64,000 nt of DNA from Anaerosporomusa subterranea (GCF_001611555.1 NZ_LSGP01000001.1:1-64000); one strand, 5' to 3'; counted from the stretch's first letter, positions 9,084 through 18,407 are shown. A program made the numbers and translations. Notes: a model not told the origin generated them from the letters alone.

Positions 9084-10250
9084 TTATAGTGGCTTTACAG
9101 TCTCTTTATATACTTGCTTTCCATCTTTCAACTCGATAATAACCGCACTGCGAATAGCATCGTGGGTGGGTGTCAGGCTCATATCTCCGCTGACACTTTT
9201 GAAATTTTTAGTAGCTGCTAAAGCATCACGGATTTTATCCGCTTCTGTACTATTGGCACGTCTGATTGCGTCAACTAATAAATATGCTGCGTCATAGCCC
9301 ATGGCAGACATTGAGTCAGGCATTTGCCCAAACTCTTTTTTATAGGCCTCAACAAAAGCCTTAGATACCGGGTTTGTATCTTCTACCGAGTAGAAGTTTG
9401 TAAAGTGAGTATTGTTCAGGGCTTCTGGACCACCAATCTCCACTAACTTCGGTGAATCCCAGGCATCGCCGCCTAAGAAAGGAGCAGTAATACCCAGTTC
9501 GCGCGCCTGCTTAATAATCTTGCCCACTTCTTCATAATAGCCGGGAAGATACAATACATCAGGGTTTTGGGCTTTGATCTTTGTTAGAATCGCCTTAAAA
9601 TCCTGATCCTTTTGCAGATAGGCTTCTTCTATTACTATCTGCCCGCCGCCTTTAGTGTAGGCCTCTTTAAAGAACTGTGACATGCCTTTGCTGTAGTCAC
9701 TGGAACTGTCAATCAAAACGGCTGCCTTTTTTGCTTTCAGGCTGTTGAGGGCAAAGTTGGCGCCTACTGTTCCTTGAAACGGGTCGATGAAACAGGCGCG
9801 AAATACGTAGTCCTTTGCTTTACCGGTTTGTTCGTTAAGAGTGACTCGGTAATTAGTGGTTGCGGCAGCTACAAAGGGAATTTTGTTGGCTTCAGCAACT
9901 GTCGCGCCGGCAATCCCGCAAGAACTTACCGTGAAGCCGGTTACAGCCACTACTTTGTCTTGGGAGATGACTTTTGTCATGGCATTGGTGGATTCGGCGG
10001 GTTCACCTTTATTGTCTGCAATCACTGTTTGGATCTGCTTGCCGAGGACACCGCCTTTGGCATTGATCTCTTTGAATGCCAGTTTAGCGCCGTTAGCCGC
10101 TGCTGTACCGAAAGAAGCGGTATTGCCAGTAAGTTCATATACTACCCCGATCTTGATGTCTTTACTGGCTGAGTCACCACAGCCGGCTATTAGTCCGGCC
10201 ACCAGTACAACGGCTAGGACACTGACAAGTCTCAATACTCGCTTACTCAT
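9084..10250 (-). CDS. branched-chain amino-acid type ABC substrate-binding lipoprotein
   Basis: 388 aa; ATG preceded by GGAGAGAAG. Signal peptide with lipobox LIAGC at residues 20-24, then the type I periplasmic-binding fold (KIGVVYELTGNTASFG, NAKGGVLGKQIQ) of LivJ/LivK proteins. It would capture leucine/isoleucine/valine or a related compound outside the inner membrane and deliver it to a LivHMGF permease. No permease or ATPase gene is next to it, so it is an orphan in this window. Specificity cannot be read from sequence alone. Confidence 0.92.
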   Translation of the reverse strand: MSKRVLRLVSVLAVVLVAGLIAGCGDSASKDIKIGVVYELTGNTASFGTAAANGAKLAFKEINAKGGVLGKQIQTVIADNKGEPAESTNAMTKVISQDKVVAVTGFTVSSCGIAGATVAEANKIPFVAAATTNYRVTLNEQTGKAKDYVFRACFIDPFQGTVGANFALNSLKAKKAAVLIDSSSDYSKGMSQFFKEAYTKGGGQIVIEEAYLQKDQDFKAILTKIKAQNPDVLYLPGYYEEVGKIIKQARELGITAPFLGGDAWDSPKLVEIGGPEALNNTHFTNFYSVEDTNPVSKAFVEAYKKEFGQMPDSMSAMGYDAAYLLVDAIRRANSTEADKIRDALAATKNFKSVSGDMSLTPTHDAIRSAVIIELKDGKQVYKETVKPL

Positions 10251-10683
10251 AATCTTCTCTCCTGTTATTCATAGATTATTAAAATTCTCTCCCTAAAACA
10301 ACTTTGCTTGCTACTTTTGCTTTGTATGATTATACATTTTAGTACGTTTTGCATTGGTTTACAAGGTAATATTTCTGTTTTTGTTAACGAAAACCAGTGC
10401 ATGGTTTGATTTCTGAGAACAGTTAGCCTGATAAAGTTTGTGTTCACGCAAAAGCGGTGGTTTTGTATCTATTGTCGGTAGCAGGGCGCTCTCTGCCGCC
10501 GGCATAGAAGTATTGAGTTTAAATGGGGCATGATGATAGCGGAATAAAATTCCAACGCAGAATTCCAAATTCCGAGGGTTAATACTAACGTCGTTTTCAA
10601 CTAACAGACCTTATAGAAAAAGGCTGCCGGGTTGAAAACGACGTTAGTATTGTTATTTATGACCGTTGGAAGGGCGTTAGGCT
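10251..10683. other. non-coding spacer with two inverted repeats
   Basis: No credible gene. It holds the upstream region of the minus-strand binding protein (a TATAAT-like box on the minus strand near 10329-10334), a 10-bp imperfect inverted repeat GCATTGGTTT/AAACCAGTGC at 10351-10360 and 10391-10400, and a 21-bp perfect inverted repeat listed separately. Confidence 0.5.
10581..10651. repeat. 21-bp perfect inverted repeat with 29-base spacer
   Basis: Left arm 10581-10601 (AATACTAACGTCGTTTTCAA + C) is exactly complementary to 10631-10651. It lies 33 bases past the end of the radical SAM gene. It lacks a T tract on the minus strand and has an unusually long loop, so it is not a standard terminator for that gene; it could be a bipartite terminator, an mRNA-end stem or a mobile-element relic. 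Confidence 0.7.
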
Positions 10684-12441
10684 CTATTCGTTCCTGGGCT
10701 TTCCGTCAGTGTTGCGGTATGCCATGTTCCGTCCTTGGGAATTGATTTTTTCTATTACTTCTCTCATGTAGCGATTACTACCGGACATGATGTCTTGTAA
10801 AGAGTCACTCTTGAATTTCAGCAAATCGCTCTTCGTCGTATAGCCGATTGCTTCTGTCATCATCAGATACTCATCAGAGATATCCGTTGGGATGCCCATG
10901 TCCGCAATTGCGGTTCTTAATCTGCCTGTTTCTTTCATGAGTTCAGGAAGGCTGTGCCCTTGTAATGAAAACCCCAATTTGCCCCATAGTTCGACCGGCT
11001 TGTAAATGGAGTATTCATATTGCATGAGCTCGTAGACAAAATCCGGAGCCATAGAAAAGCCGAATTTGCTAGAGTTATCCATCCAGCTTGTTTTAGGAAA
11101 GACTCCTGGCGGATTGACAATCACTGTGTCTGGCAGAGTCTCTTTTATCAAACGCATATTCTCTGCATAGACATCTTGTAAAGTCACTCCGTCAATCACA
11201 GGGGTAGGATAAATGAGGGACAAACCGATCCGGCAACTTTTACCTACTTCCGTGGCTGCAAGCTTTATACAGTTGATAGTATCCACAATGTCTTTTTTCT
11301 GGATACCTTTATTCATGACCTTTTCATTGATAAGGTCATGGCCGGTTTCTCCCCCCATGAATACTGCTCTTAGCCCTGATTGAATCAGTAGACAATAGGC
11401 TTCGTAAACCGCAGGAGTCACTTTTGTCGCCCGGACGAACATCGAGTAATTTACTGTGATGCCTTGGTCCAGAATTGCCTGGGCGATTTTCTTGCCATAT
11501 TCGACAGGCGTTTCTGAACTACTGAACCGGAAGAAAGCAATACCCTGCTCTCTCATCACTTGAAATTCTTTTACTATGTCTTGTACAGAACGTTGTTGAT
11601 AGGATGCCACCTGTCTGGTATGGGAGCAAAAGTTGCATTTATTCCATGTGCAGCCTACGCCGTCCACCAAGGTATGAAACAACAGCTTGTCTTGTAAATC
11701 CACCGGCCGATAGCGGGGGATAATATGCTGTTGGCTGCATTGTACCTGATTCGCGGGTTCGGTTTCATCGTTACTGTAAATCCCTGTTTGCACCAATCGA
11801 GACTGACTGATTTCCTCGTGAAATCGATATAAGAATTCTGTTTTGTTGTCGACTTTCCGGTCTAAAACAATCATTTTTTTCAGTATTTCTTCCCCAGGTC
11901 CCATGATTGCCACATCGAAATCCGTTTCATGGAAGATGTGCTCTCCATATACCTTCACCTGTGGACCGCCGGCAATAATGATCACCTCAGGGCAGGATGA
12001 CCTGATTTTAGTGGCCAGCAATTTACTCCACTTAAAGGAATCGCCGTACCAGACCTTGATTCCCAACAGATGAATGTCGTTTTCCTGAATGGTGCGGATG
12101 ATGTCATTAATTTTACTACTTAGATATTGGGCTCTGTAATACATTGACAAAACTTGGATAGGCCAACCCAATAGCATGAAAATGAGCCAAATATACTTTA
12201 GACTCTTGCGGTACGTTTTCATTTGCATCGAGACGATAAGCTGCAAAAGCTTTACCAAGCATTTCGGAACTCCTGCTTCTGTCGCAGATATTCTTTGTTC
12301 GTCAATGACTTCCACCCGGAAATCTTCATCTTCCAAGTATGTGCGCAGAATCGCCAGGCTGTTTTCTAAGGCCGCGTCTGAGGCAATTCGTTGACGCGGC
12401 GCCATGCTATTGACAAGCAATAAATCAAGCTTGGGTTGCAT
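10684..12441 (-). CDS. B12-binding-domain radical SAM protein
   Basis: 585 aa when started at the second of two adjacent ATGs (12441), which has the better distance from AAAGGAGGG; 12444 is also possible. An N-terminal cobalamin-binding-like Rossmann region spans about residues 1-190 (LLGIKVWYGDS, IIIAGGPQVKVYG, VAIMGPGEE). The radical SAM core follows from about 245 with the cluster motif GCTWNKCNFC, spaced C-x4-C-x2-C rather than the common C-x3-C-x2-C. MGGETG later in the core fits the SAM-binding motifs. Such enzymes do methyl transfers or rearrangements through cobalamin and a radical. The DxHxxG cobalamin ligand motif is not evident, so cofactor use is uncertain. It overlaps the acyltransferase gene and is surely co-transcribed with it. 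Confidence 0.82.
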   Translation of the reverse strand: MQPKLDLLLVNSMAPRQRIASDAALENSLAILRTYLEDEDFRVEVIDEQRISATEAGVPKCLVKLLQLIVSMQMKTYRKSLKYIWLIFMLLGWPIQVLSMYYRAQYLSSKINDIIRTIQENDIHLLGIKVWYGDSFKWSKLLATKIRSSCPEVIIIAGGPQVKVYGEHIFHETDFDVAIMGPGEEILKKMIVLDRKVDNKTEFLYRFHEEISQSRLVQTGIYSNDETEPANQVQCSQQHIIPRYRPVDLQDKLLFHTLVDGVGCTWNKCNFCSHTRQVASYQQRSVQDIVKEFQVMREQGIAFFRFSSSETPVEYGKKIAQAILDQGITVNYSMFVRATKVTPAVYEAYCLLIQSGLRAVFMGGETGHDLINEKVMNKGIQKKDIVDTINCIKLAATEVGKSCRIGLSLIYPTPVIDGVTLQDVYAENMRLIKETLPDTVIVNPPGVFPKTSWMDNSSKFGFSMAPDFVYELMQYEYSIYKPVELWGKLGFSLQGHSLPELMKETGRLRTAIADMGIPTDISDEYLMMTEAIGYTTKSDLLKFKSDSLQDIMSGSNRYMREVIEKINSQGRNMAYRNTDGKPRNE

Positions 12442-13606
12442 CATTTGGCCCTCCTTTTTTAATTATGTGGGACAAATTTTCTAATACATGATTCGTGATA
12501 CCTGGATAGCGATGGCGAAACTTCGGGAAAGCCATTCGGGACAATACCAGTATTTCTGTCAAAGTCACCGCTACAATGTCTTGGGTGTGACTGGTATGGT
12601 CGACTAGACCTACCGATCCAAAGTGCTGACCGGGAAGAATTCTGTTTGTGCCTGACTCAGAGAGACTTGACGCATGCAATTCTCCCGAAAGCAAAATATT
12701 TAGTTCGTTGCTGGGATCGCCACTGGTTATGATCTGATCATTTGCATGGCACTGTGTAACAAGGCCGCATTTATGCAAGAATTTTTTTGCGTCAGCTTCA
12801 GACAGGCCTTGTAATATCGGCATCGCTTTGTTTGGCGAGTCTCCTAACCGGGTGCATAAAACTGTCCATAGTTCTTCTTCCGTGACTAATTGACTGTTTA
12901 TCACACTGGAGGCTTCAGAAAAATCAGTAAAGAACCAATCAGCGACTTGTTTGTTTACCGCTTCTCTTTTACGGGCTAGACGGTAGAAGGGCGAATGAAG
13001 TTTGCGCATATGTTCGATATCATCGATTAACCAGACGACCGGCGCCAATAAGCCGTAGCCCGGATCTTGGAAATTTTCACCGAATCGCCGCACTCCTATT
13101 TCTTCATAGAGTCGAAGTAAATAAAAGTTGCAGCCGCCAAAGGTAAATTGTACCCTATGCTCGCAAGAGAGTTCATAAGCTTTTGCCATTAGTAAATACA
13201 AAGCTGGAGAATTCCGGTAAAGCGGCGAAACCATTAGTTTGGTGATAAGGCCAAACTTCTGGTCTTTTTTGCCAGTATAAAAATTCTGAAATTTTTTTAA
13301 AGAAAGTGAGGTTATTATATCCGGATGGAAATTTTGTAGCAAGCCGATATTGATCCTGCTGACTCCGATAAGTTCGGAGTCGGCTTTGACGTATAATAGA
13401 ACACCCCATTCGTCCATTTCGTCGTATAGCAACTTTTCCCCATTATCAGGGGATCTCAACTGCCGAGACATTTCTTCTACATAGATGCTATAGCGAAATT
13501 GGTAAATTTCCGTTTTTTCTTTAGCAGTTGACGCGATACCAACTGTGAAAACTCTTTCGGGTATTACTTTCTGATCGGGTTTCGTTGGCTGTAAATTGTT
13601 GTTCAT
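12425..13606 (-). CDS. FeeM-like GNAT acyltransferase fused to a cyclic-nucleotide-binding domain
   Basis: 393 aa; ATG preceded by AAAAGGAGCG. Residues about 20-215 resemble the N-acyl amino acid synthase/LuxI-type branch of GNAT acyltransferases: YQFRYSIYVEEM near 35, LLYDEMDEWGVLLYVKADSE, SRINIG, LITKLMVSPLYRNSPALYLL and FGGCNFYLLRLYEEIGVRRFG. These enzymes join an acyl chain from acyl-ACP to an amine. Residues about 265-385 form a cyclic-nucleotide-binding (Crp-like) domain, CGLVTQCHANDQIITSGDPS through LPGQHFGSVGLVD, without a visible DNA-binding helix-turn-helix after it. The stop overlaps the start of the radical SAM gene. The layout suggests an acylated small molecule whose synthesis is gated by a nucleotide or other small ligand; the product is unknown. 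Confidence 0.78.
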   Translation of the reverse strand: MNNNLQPTKPDQKVIPERVFTVGIASTAKEKTEIYQFRYSIYVEEMSRQLRSPDNGEKLLYDEMDEWGVLLYVKADSELIGVSRINIGLLQNFHPDIITSLSLKKFQNFYTGKKDQKFGLITKLMVSPLYRNSPALYLLMAKAYELSCEHRVQFTFGGCNFYLLRLYEEIGVRRFGENFQDPGYGLLAPVVWLIDDIEHMRKLHSPFYRLARKREAVNKQVADWFFTDFSEASSVINSQLVTEEELWTVLCTRLGDSPNKAMPILQGLSEADAKKFLHKCGLVTQCHANDQIITSGDPSNELNILLSGELHASSLSESGTNRILPGQHFGSVGLVDHTSHTQDIVAVTLTEILVLSRMAFPKFRHRYPGITNHVLENLSHIIKKGGPNDATQA

Positions 13607-13783
13607 AAATTATCGCTCCTTTTTAATGCATTCTTGGGGATGTTGCCGCAAAATATTACTAAGTTTTCATAACGTGCACCTCCCTTCCAATAAGAGAGAT
13701 ACGTGTAACAGTTAGGTGGTTCCTATCCTGAAATGTAATATTTTTAAGAAAAATGTAGATTTTTGCGAATTGGATGCAAAATT

Positions 13784-13824
13784 AAAATTCCCCTTTCCTT
13801 AAAGTTAAGAAAAGGGGAATTTTT
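13784..13824 (-). terminator. terminator of the sensor kinase gene
   Basis: AAAATTCCCCTTT pairs with AAAGGGGAATTTT around CCTTAAAGTTAAGA. It lies 27 bases past the stop of the minus-strand kinase and blocks read-through into the acyltransferase gene. Confidence 0.8.
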
Positions 13825-13850
13825 ATAATGTTCTTTATTAAAATAGTCGC

Positions 13851-15524
13851 TTATATGGGCGCTGTAGGAAGACTGAAGCCGACAAAAAATGTAGTGCCTT
13901 GGAAACTTGTTTCAACCTTAATGTCGGCCTGATGCCTGTGGGCAATTCTGTAGCACATTGGCAATCCTAAGCCTGTTCCGTTGTCCTTGGTAGTCAAAAA
14001 CGGTGTACCCAAATTGTTGAGTATATGCTCCGGGACACCAGAGCCTTGATCACTCACTGACAAAATAACCTTGTTTTTGTCCATGAAAGTTCGTATATTG
14101 AGGCTTCCGCCTGATGACATAGCCTCCAAGCCGTTGCGGACCAGATTTAGCAATAGTTGGCGGATTTCATTTTCATCTAAATATAGTTCGGGTATCTCGT
14201 CAAGGTCATGAGTTATGTCTATCGCTGAAGCGATTGCGTCGGCTTGCATCAATGGAAACAGTGATTTGACAATACTATTAAGACAGCAACATTTCAGATC
14301 AGATCGTTTATCTTTTGCCAAGCAAAGATATTCCCGGATAATTGTGTTGGTTCTGTCAAGTTCTTGGATCATCAACTCAAATCTATCCTGGTAATGGGAA
14401 AACTCCTTTTTGCTGACCAACAACTGCAAGTAGCCGCGGACCGTAGTCATTGGGTTCCGGATTTCATGGGCGACGCTGGCGGCCATTTCGCCTACCGTGT
14501 TTAGTCTATCAACTCGGGAGGCAATTTGCTCCAGGTGCTTACGGGAGGTGATATCGCGAATGTTGCCTTCTAAAACCTGAATTTTACCATCGTTGGCGTA
14601 AATTGGCACACAGGTTTGTTCAATCCAAATCATACGTTGGTCTTTTCGGATTAAACGAAAGCTAAGTGGAAAAGTATCAGTAGAAGACTTATTATTAAAA
14701 AAATGATAAAATTGCGAGGAATCATCCGGATGTATCAAATTGAACAGGAGTTTCGCATCAGCATAATATTCCTCGGGAGTATATCCGGTAATCGGAAAAA
14801 CGGCCGGGCTGACATATTCGAATTTTGCCTCTGGAAGTAATCGATAGCGGTAAATGATGTCGGCGGAATTTTCTGCCAATAACCGATATTGCGCTTCTTT
14901 ACTAACCAAATCTGCTCTGGTTTTTTCGAAATACACCAACAAAGTACTCATTGCGATAAGCAGCCTTAGTATGCTATCGATAAAGTAACCCCAAGGTGCA
15001 AACCATGCTACATCGATCAAAAATGGCATATCTAAAGAGTGAAGACCCCATAAGATAAATGTAGATCCAAGTATTTGTTTGCTAATTCGATTTAATTTAA
15101 GTTGACGCATGAAGGTTATGCTTAACCAGATACCGGTGATTCCAGCGAACCAGGCAGGCGGCAAAAGTTTATACGCAATGGGCAATTGTATAATTGTGAA
15201 TATGAAGGTTAATAGCGAAGCGCCCAACCCACTATATATCCACCATTTCACTAGCGGCTTGTCGATAAAGAGATGAATGCTCCATATGAATACTATAAGT
15301 GCACTAAATGTTAGCATTTGATAAATAGTAAACCATGCTATGGATTGCATCCAATCTAACATCCCAGAATCAAAAAGAACAGTTCGCAAAAGCAGGAATC
15401 CCCAGCTTACTATCCAGTAACCAATATAGCGTTCACGATATAGGGCGTATAAATAGACAAAAATTAGTATCATTAAAGTGGTCACTATTATCGTACCGAA
15501 TATTGACATGGTGAAAAAATTCAT
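13851..15524 (-). CDS. membrane PAS histidine kinase (Spo0A-phosphorelay type)
   Basis: 557 aa. The first 200 residues are about six to seven membrane helices, then a PAS domain (about 210-335, YRYRLLPEAKFEYVSPAVF and a PAC end GNIRDITSRK), then HisKA with GEMAASVAHEIRNPMTTV (phospho-accepting His near 353) and a HATPase domain with NLVRNGLEAM, SDQGSGVP and GTGLGLPMCY. The GYLQLL sequence after the HEIRNP box is typical of KinA-E kinases that phosphorylate Spo0F. There is no response regulator next to it, as is usual for such orphan kinases. A role in sporulation entry is inference from family resemblance. Confidence 0.88.
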   Translation of the reverse strand: MNFFTMSIFGTIIVTTLMILIFVYLYALYRERYIGYWIVSWGFLLLRTVLFDSGMLDWMQSIAWFTIYQMLTFSALIVFIWSIHLFIDKPLVKWWIYSGLGASLLTFIFTIIQLPIAYKLLPPAWFAGITGIWLSITFMRQLKLNRISKQILGSTFILWGLHSLDMPFLIDVAWFAPWGYFIDSILRLLIAMSTLLVYFEKTRADLVSKEAQYRLLAENSADIIYRYRLLPEAKFEYVSPAVFPITGYTPEEYYADAKLLFNLIHPDDSSQFYHFFNNKSSTDTFPLSFRLIRKDQRMIWIEQTCVPIYANDGKIQVLEGNIRDITSRKHLEQIASRVDRLNTVGEMAASVAHEIRNPMTTVRGYLQLLVSKKEFSHYQDRFELMIQELDRTNTIIREYLCLAKDKRSDLKCCCLNSIVKSLFPLMQADAIASAIDITHDLDEIPELYLDENEIRQLLLNLVRNGLEAMSSGGSLNIRTFMDKNKVILSVSDQGSGVPEHILNNLGTPFLTTKDNGTGLGLPMCYRIAHRHQADIKVETSFQGTTFFVGFSLPTAPI

Positions 15525-15887
15525 TCTCTCGCATCCTCTACAGATAATTCAGATATTAAACATTGTTCTTTTCCACATGCAAATGAAATATCCTCCTATT
15601 TTGTGAAATTTTGTAATGTTTTACGTCCTTTGTGTCAAATACTGCTTTGAAGTTAACGGTTAGCTAGGCGTGGGCTTCGATTTTAATAACCCTGATTTTT
15701 TCGATGTCGACAATGGCCTCAACTCTTGCGTAATGTATGGTTGCGGCTGTTTGATTTGTGGGAAGCCTTAGCTTGGCTTAAAACAACTGAAAGCACTTCC
15801 GAAACTTCCCTTTTGTATGAAGCAGGATTATCACACTATTTTCGATAAGTATATACAAAAAGAAACAGAAATTGCGGAGAGTTTACT
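15525..15887. other. spacer between divergent kinase genes
   Basis: No intact gene. It holds the upstream regions of the two divergent kinases and a coding-like remnant on the minus strand at 15664-15777, listed separately. Confidence 0.6.
15664..15777 (-). pseudogene. possible 3' remnant of an unidentified gene
   Basis: On the minus strand 37 codons run without a stop to TAG and read like ordinary protein (RVEAIVDIEKIRVIKIEAHA at the end), yet an in-frame TAA lies just upstream and there is no start codon or ribosome site. It may be the tail of a gene lost by deletion. No family recognised; chance is possible. Confidence 0.25.
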
Positions 15888-17648
15888 ATGTTCTTCAATG
15901 GATATGTTATGATCCAGCATTTATGGCTGGAGTTGTCGGCCCTACTCGTGTTTATTTTTATTTTGAACCGCAGCAAGGTGTTTCGCCAATCGGTAATGCA
16001 TGATAACGCGTCGCTGTTTGGGAAGCTCTTAATGTCCATCGCTTTTGGTATGATCGGAGTTTTTGGCACGTATTGGGGCATACCGGTGGTCAACGGTATG
16101 CCTGATATCAATGCCTTCGGCAATACGTTTAATACGTATTTGGGGAGTACGCATATCGACGGTATTGCCAATACAAGAGCCGTCGGTGTGATCGTAGGAG
16201 GCTTAATTGGCGGACCCGTTGTAGGGACTGTTGCTGGGCTTATCGCCGGCGCTCACCGTATTCTTGCCTTGGCGACGTTTTCTTCTGTTGTAAGCGGTGG
16301 TATTACCCTTGCTCAGGGAATTGTGGCAGGGATGATCCACCAGCAGATTAAAAACAAGAAAGAGCAATGGCGGTATGGTATGGTTGTCGGGCTCGTATTG
16401 GAAGCGCTGCATATGTTGTTTCTGTATATGCTCGGAGATCCAGCCGACAGGGCGGTACGCCTGGTTTACGCTATTACTCCCGCCATGCTGATCACCAATT
16501 CAATTGGGGTTGCAGCTTTTATCGGAATTTTAGAAGCCGGTTATCGGGAAAAAGAGAGAACTGAGGCGCTGGCTGCAAAAATTGCCTTAAATATTGCCAA
16601 TAAAACAATGTCCTTTCTCCGGGCCGGTCTAAACGAGCAATCAGCTCATGAAGCAGCCAACATTATTTATCAAACTGTCGATCAGCTTGGCGCCGTAGCC
16701 ATTACCTCTAGGGAACGGGTGTTGGCATTTGTCGGAGCGAGCAAGATTATTAACGACAATCACGCGATTACGGAATCGATTGCTCAAGTGCTTGAAACCG
16801 GCGAGTACGGCGTTTATCAAAAAAAAGAGGACATTGGTTGCTCAGATAATGCCTGCCCTTTGGCCTCACAGGTAATTGTACCGCTGAAGGATGACGGTAA
16901 GGTTGTTGGTTCTTTAGTCCTTTATCGGCTGAGTGAAAACAGCATATCTCTGTTCGAGACAGAATTGGCCTGCGGTTTAGCGAAATTAATATCGACTCAA
17001 ATCGAAATCAGCAAAGGAGAAAGGCAGGCAAAACTGCTGGCCAGTGCGGAGGTAAAAGCATTGCAGGCTCAAATCAACCCGCACTTTCTATTTAACGCGT
17101 TGAATACGATTGGCTATTACTGCCGGAAACAGCCGGAGACCGCAAAACGTTTAATCTTTCATCTTGGGAATTATTATCGCAGCAATTTGGCCGGAAATGA
17201 TACATTTGTCACATTGCGCAAAGAGATTCAATGTGTAGATGACTATGTTAAAATTGAGATGGCAAGATTTGAAGGCAGGTTGACAGTAGATTATCAGATT
17301 GAACCAGAATGTGATGCTGTAGTGCCACCCTTGATTTTGCAGCCGCTGGTTGAAAACGCGATCAAGCACGGAATCAACCCCAAAGAAGATGGGGGAAATA
17401 TCCGGATTATTGGAAAACACAAGGATGGGATTGTCGAATTAACGGTCGAAGATGATGGGGTTGGGATTAATCCGGACCTGATCAGCAAAGTACTGGAGTA
17501 TGATCCAAGCCGAAAATCGATTGGACTTTCCAACGTCCATAGTCGATTAATTTCAATATATGGACCGGACAATGGGCTGCGCATTGAAAGCAAGGAAAAT
17601 GTCGGGACAAGGATCTCGTTGATGATTCCTCAAGAAAGGAGACTATAA
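15888..17648 (+). CDS. LytS-type sensor histidine kinase (BtsS/YpdA-like)
   Basis: 586 aa; ATG preceded by GCGGAGAG. The first 210 residues are the 5TM receptor domain of LytS proteins (GTYWGIPVVNG, NTRAVGVIVGGLIGGP, GLIAGAHR). A GAF-like domain follows (about 230-370, with CSDNACPLASQ), then the His_kinase domain with LQAQINPHFLFNALNT (His near 401) and a HATPase domain (PPLILQPLVENAIKHG, EDDGVG). This type phosphorylates the LytTR regulator that follows directly at base 17649. Pyruvate-sensing BtsS and YpdA belong here, and a CstA-type pyruvate carrier is 8 kb away, so pyruvate or a related acid is a reasonable guess for the signal. Confidence 0.92.
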   Translation: MFFNGYVMIQHLWLELSALLVFIFILNRSKVFRQSVMHDNASLFGKLLMSIAFGMIGVFGTYWGIPVVNGMPDINAFGNTFNTYLGSTHIDGIANTRAVGVIVGGLIGGPVVGTVAGLIAGAHRILALATFSSVVSGGITLAQGIVAGMIHQQIKNKKEQWRYGMVVGLVLEALHMLFLYMLGDPADRAVRLVYAITPAMLITNSIGVAAFIGILEAGYREKERTEALAAKIALNIANKTMSFLRAGLNEQSAHEAANIIYQTVDQLGAVAITSRERVLAFVGASKIINDNHAITESIAQVLETGEYGVYQKKEDIGCSDNACPLASQVIVPLKDDGKVVGSLVLYRLSENSISLFETELACGLAKLISTQIEISKGERQAKLLASAEVKALQAQINPHFLFNALNTIGYYCRKQPETAKRLIFHLGNYYRSNLAGNDTFVTLRKEIQCVDDYVKIEMARFEGRLTVDYQIEPECDAVVPPLILQPLVENAIKHGINPKEDGGNIRIIGKHKDGIVELTVEDDGVGINPDLISKVLEYDPSRKSIGLSNVHSRLISIYGPDNGLRIESKENVGTRISLMIPQERRL

Positions 17649-18407
17649 ATGCCGTTAAAAGTTCTTATTGTCGATGACGAATATCCTGCTCGCCAGGAGT
17701 TGAGGTGCATCTTTGAAGAGATTGGCAACATCGAAGTTGTCGGTGAATGCCGAAGCGGTGAAGAAGCCTATCGAACGATGCTTGAATCTGACGTTGATGC
17801 CGTGTTTCTTGACATACAAATGCGAACGATGGATGATGGGCTGGTTGTTGCTGAAAAAATCACGAAGCTGTCTCGTAAGCCCAAGATTGTTTTCACAACT
17901 GGTTTCAGTGAGTTTGCAGTACAAGCTTTTGAACTTGAGGCGGTGGACTATGTATTAAAACCGTATTCAAGAGAACGGTTGGAATTGACGATAGAAAGGC
18001 TGACAAGAGAGGAAAAAGCGGCTGTGCCAATGAATCAGCCTTCAATCTCCGACCGAGGGCGATCGCCAGATCAAGTGAGAGTATCTGTATGGCACAATGA
18101 TCGGCTGCTTGTACTTCTGCCGTCGGAAATTTTCTTTGTCAGAGCAGAGCTAAAACGAAGAACATTACTGTGCACGGAAAAGGGAGATTTTATGAGCACT
18201 ATGCCCTTAAAAGCTGTGCAAGAGCGACTCGCGAACTGTGGATTCTTTAGGACTCATAAAAGCTTTTTGGTTAATATGAGTAAAGTTCGGGAAATTGTCC
18301 CTTGGTTTAATGACACCTATATTCTATCATTAGAAGGCTGCTCGGTGCAGGACATACCGGTAGCCAAGCATTTCATCCAAGAATTTAAAAGAGCAATGGG
18401 CATCTAG
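17649..18407 (+). CDS. LytTR-family response regulator
   Basis: 252 aa, starting on the base after the kinase stop; AAAGGAG lies inside the kinase end. Receiver domain at residues 1-120 with DDE at 9-11, phospho-acceptor Asp in VFLDIQM (near 57), Thr in FTTGFSEFA and Lys in VLKPYS. The LytTR DNA-binding domain spans about 145-250 (FFVRAELKRR, FFRTHKSFLVNMSKVREI). It activates target genes when phosphorylated by the neighbouring kinase; regulators of this kind usually control carrier genes such as btsT or lrgAB. No LytTR target is obvious directly downstream. Confidence 0.93.
   Translation: MPLKVLIVDDEYPARQELRCIFEEIGNIEVVGECRSGEEAYRTMLESDVDAVFLDIQMRTMDDGLVVAEKITKLSRKPKIVFTTGFSEFAVQAFELEAVDYVLKPYSRERLELTIERLTREEKAAVPMNQPSISDRGRSPDQVRVSVWHNDRLLVLLPSEIFFVRAELKRRTLLCTEKGDFMSTMPLKAVQERLANCGFFRTHKSFLVNMSKVREIVPWFNDTYILSLEGCSVQDIPVAKHFIQEFKRAMGI

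Noticed and set aside
9084-10250. complete branched-chain amino acid ABC transporter
   Set aside because: Only the binding protein is present; no permease or ATPase gene on either side.
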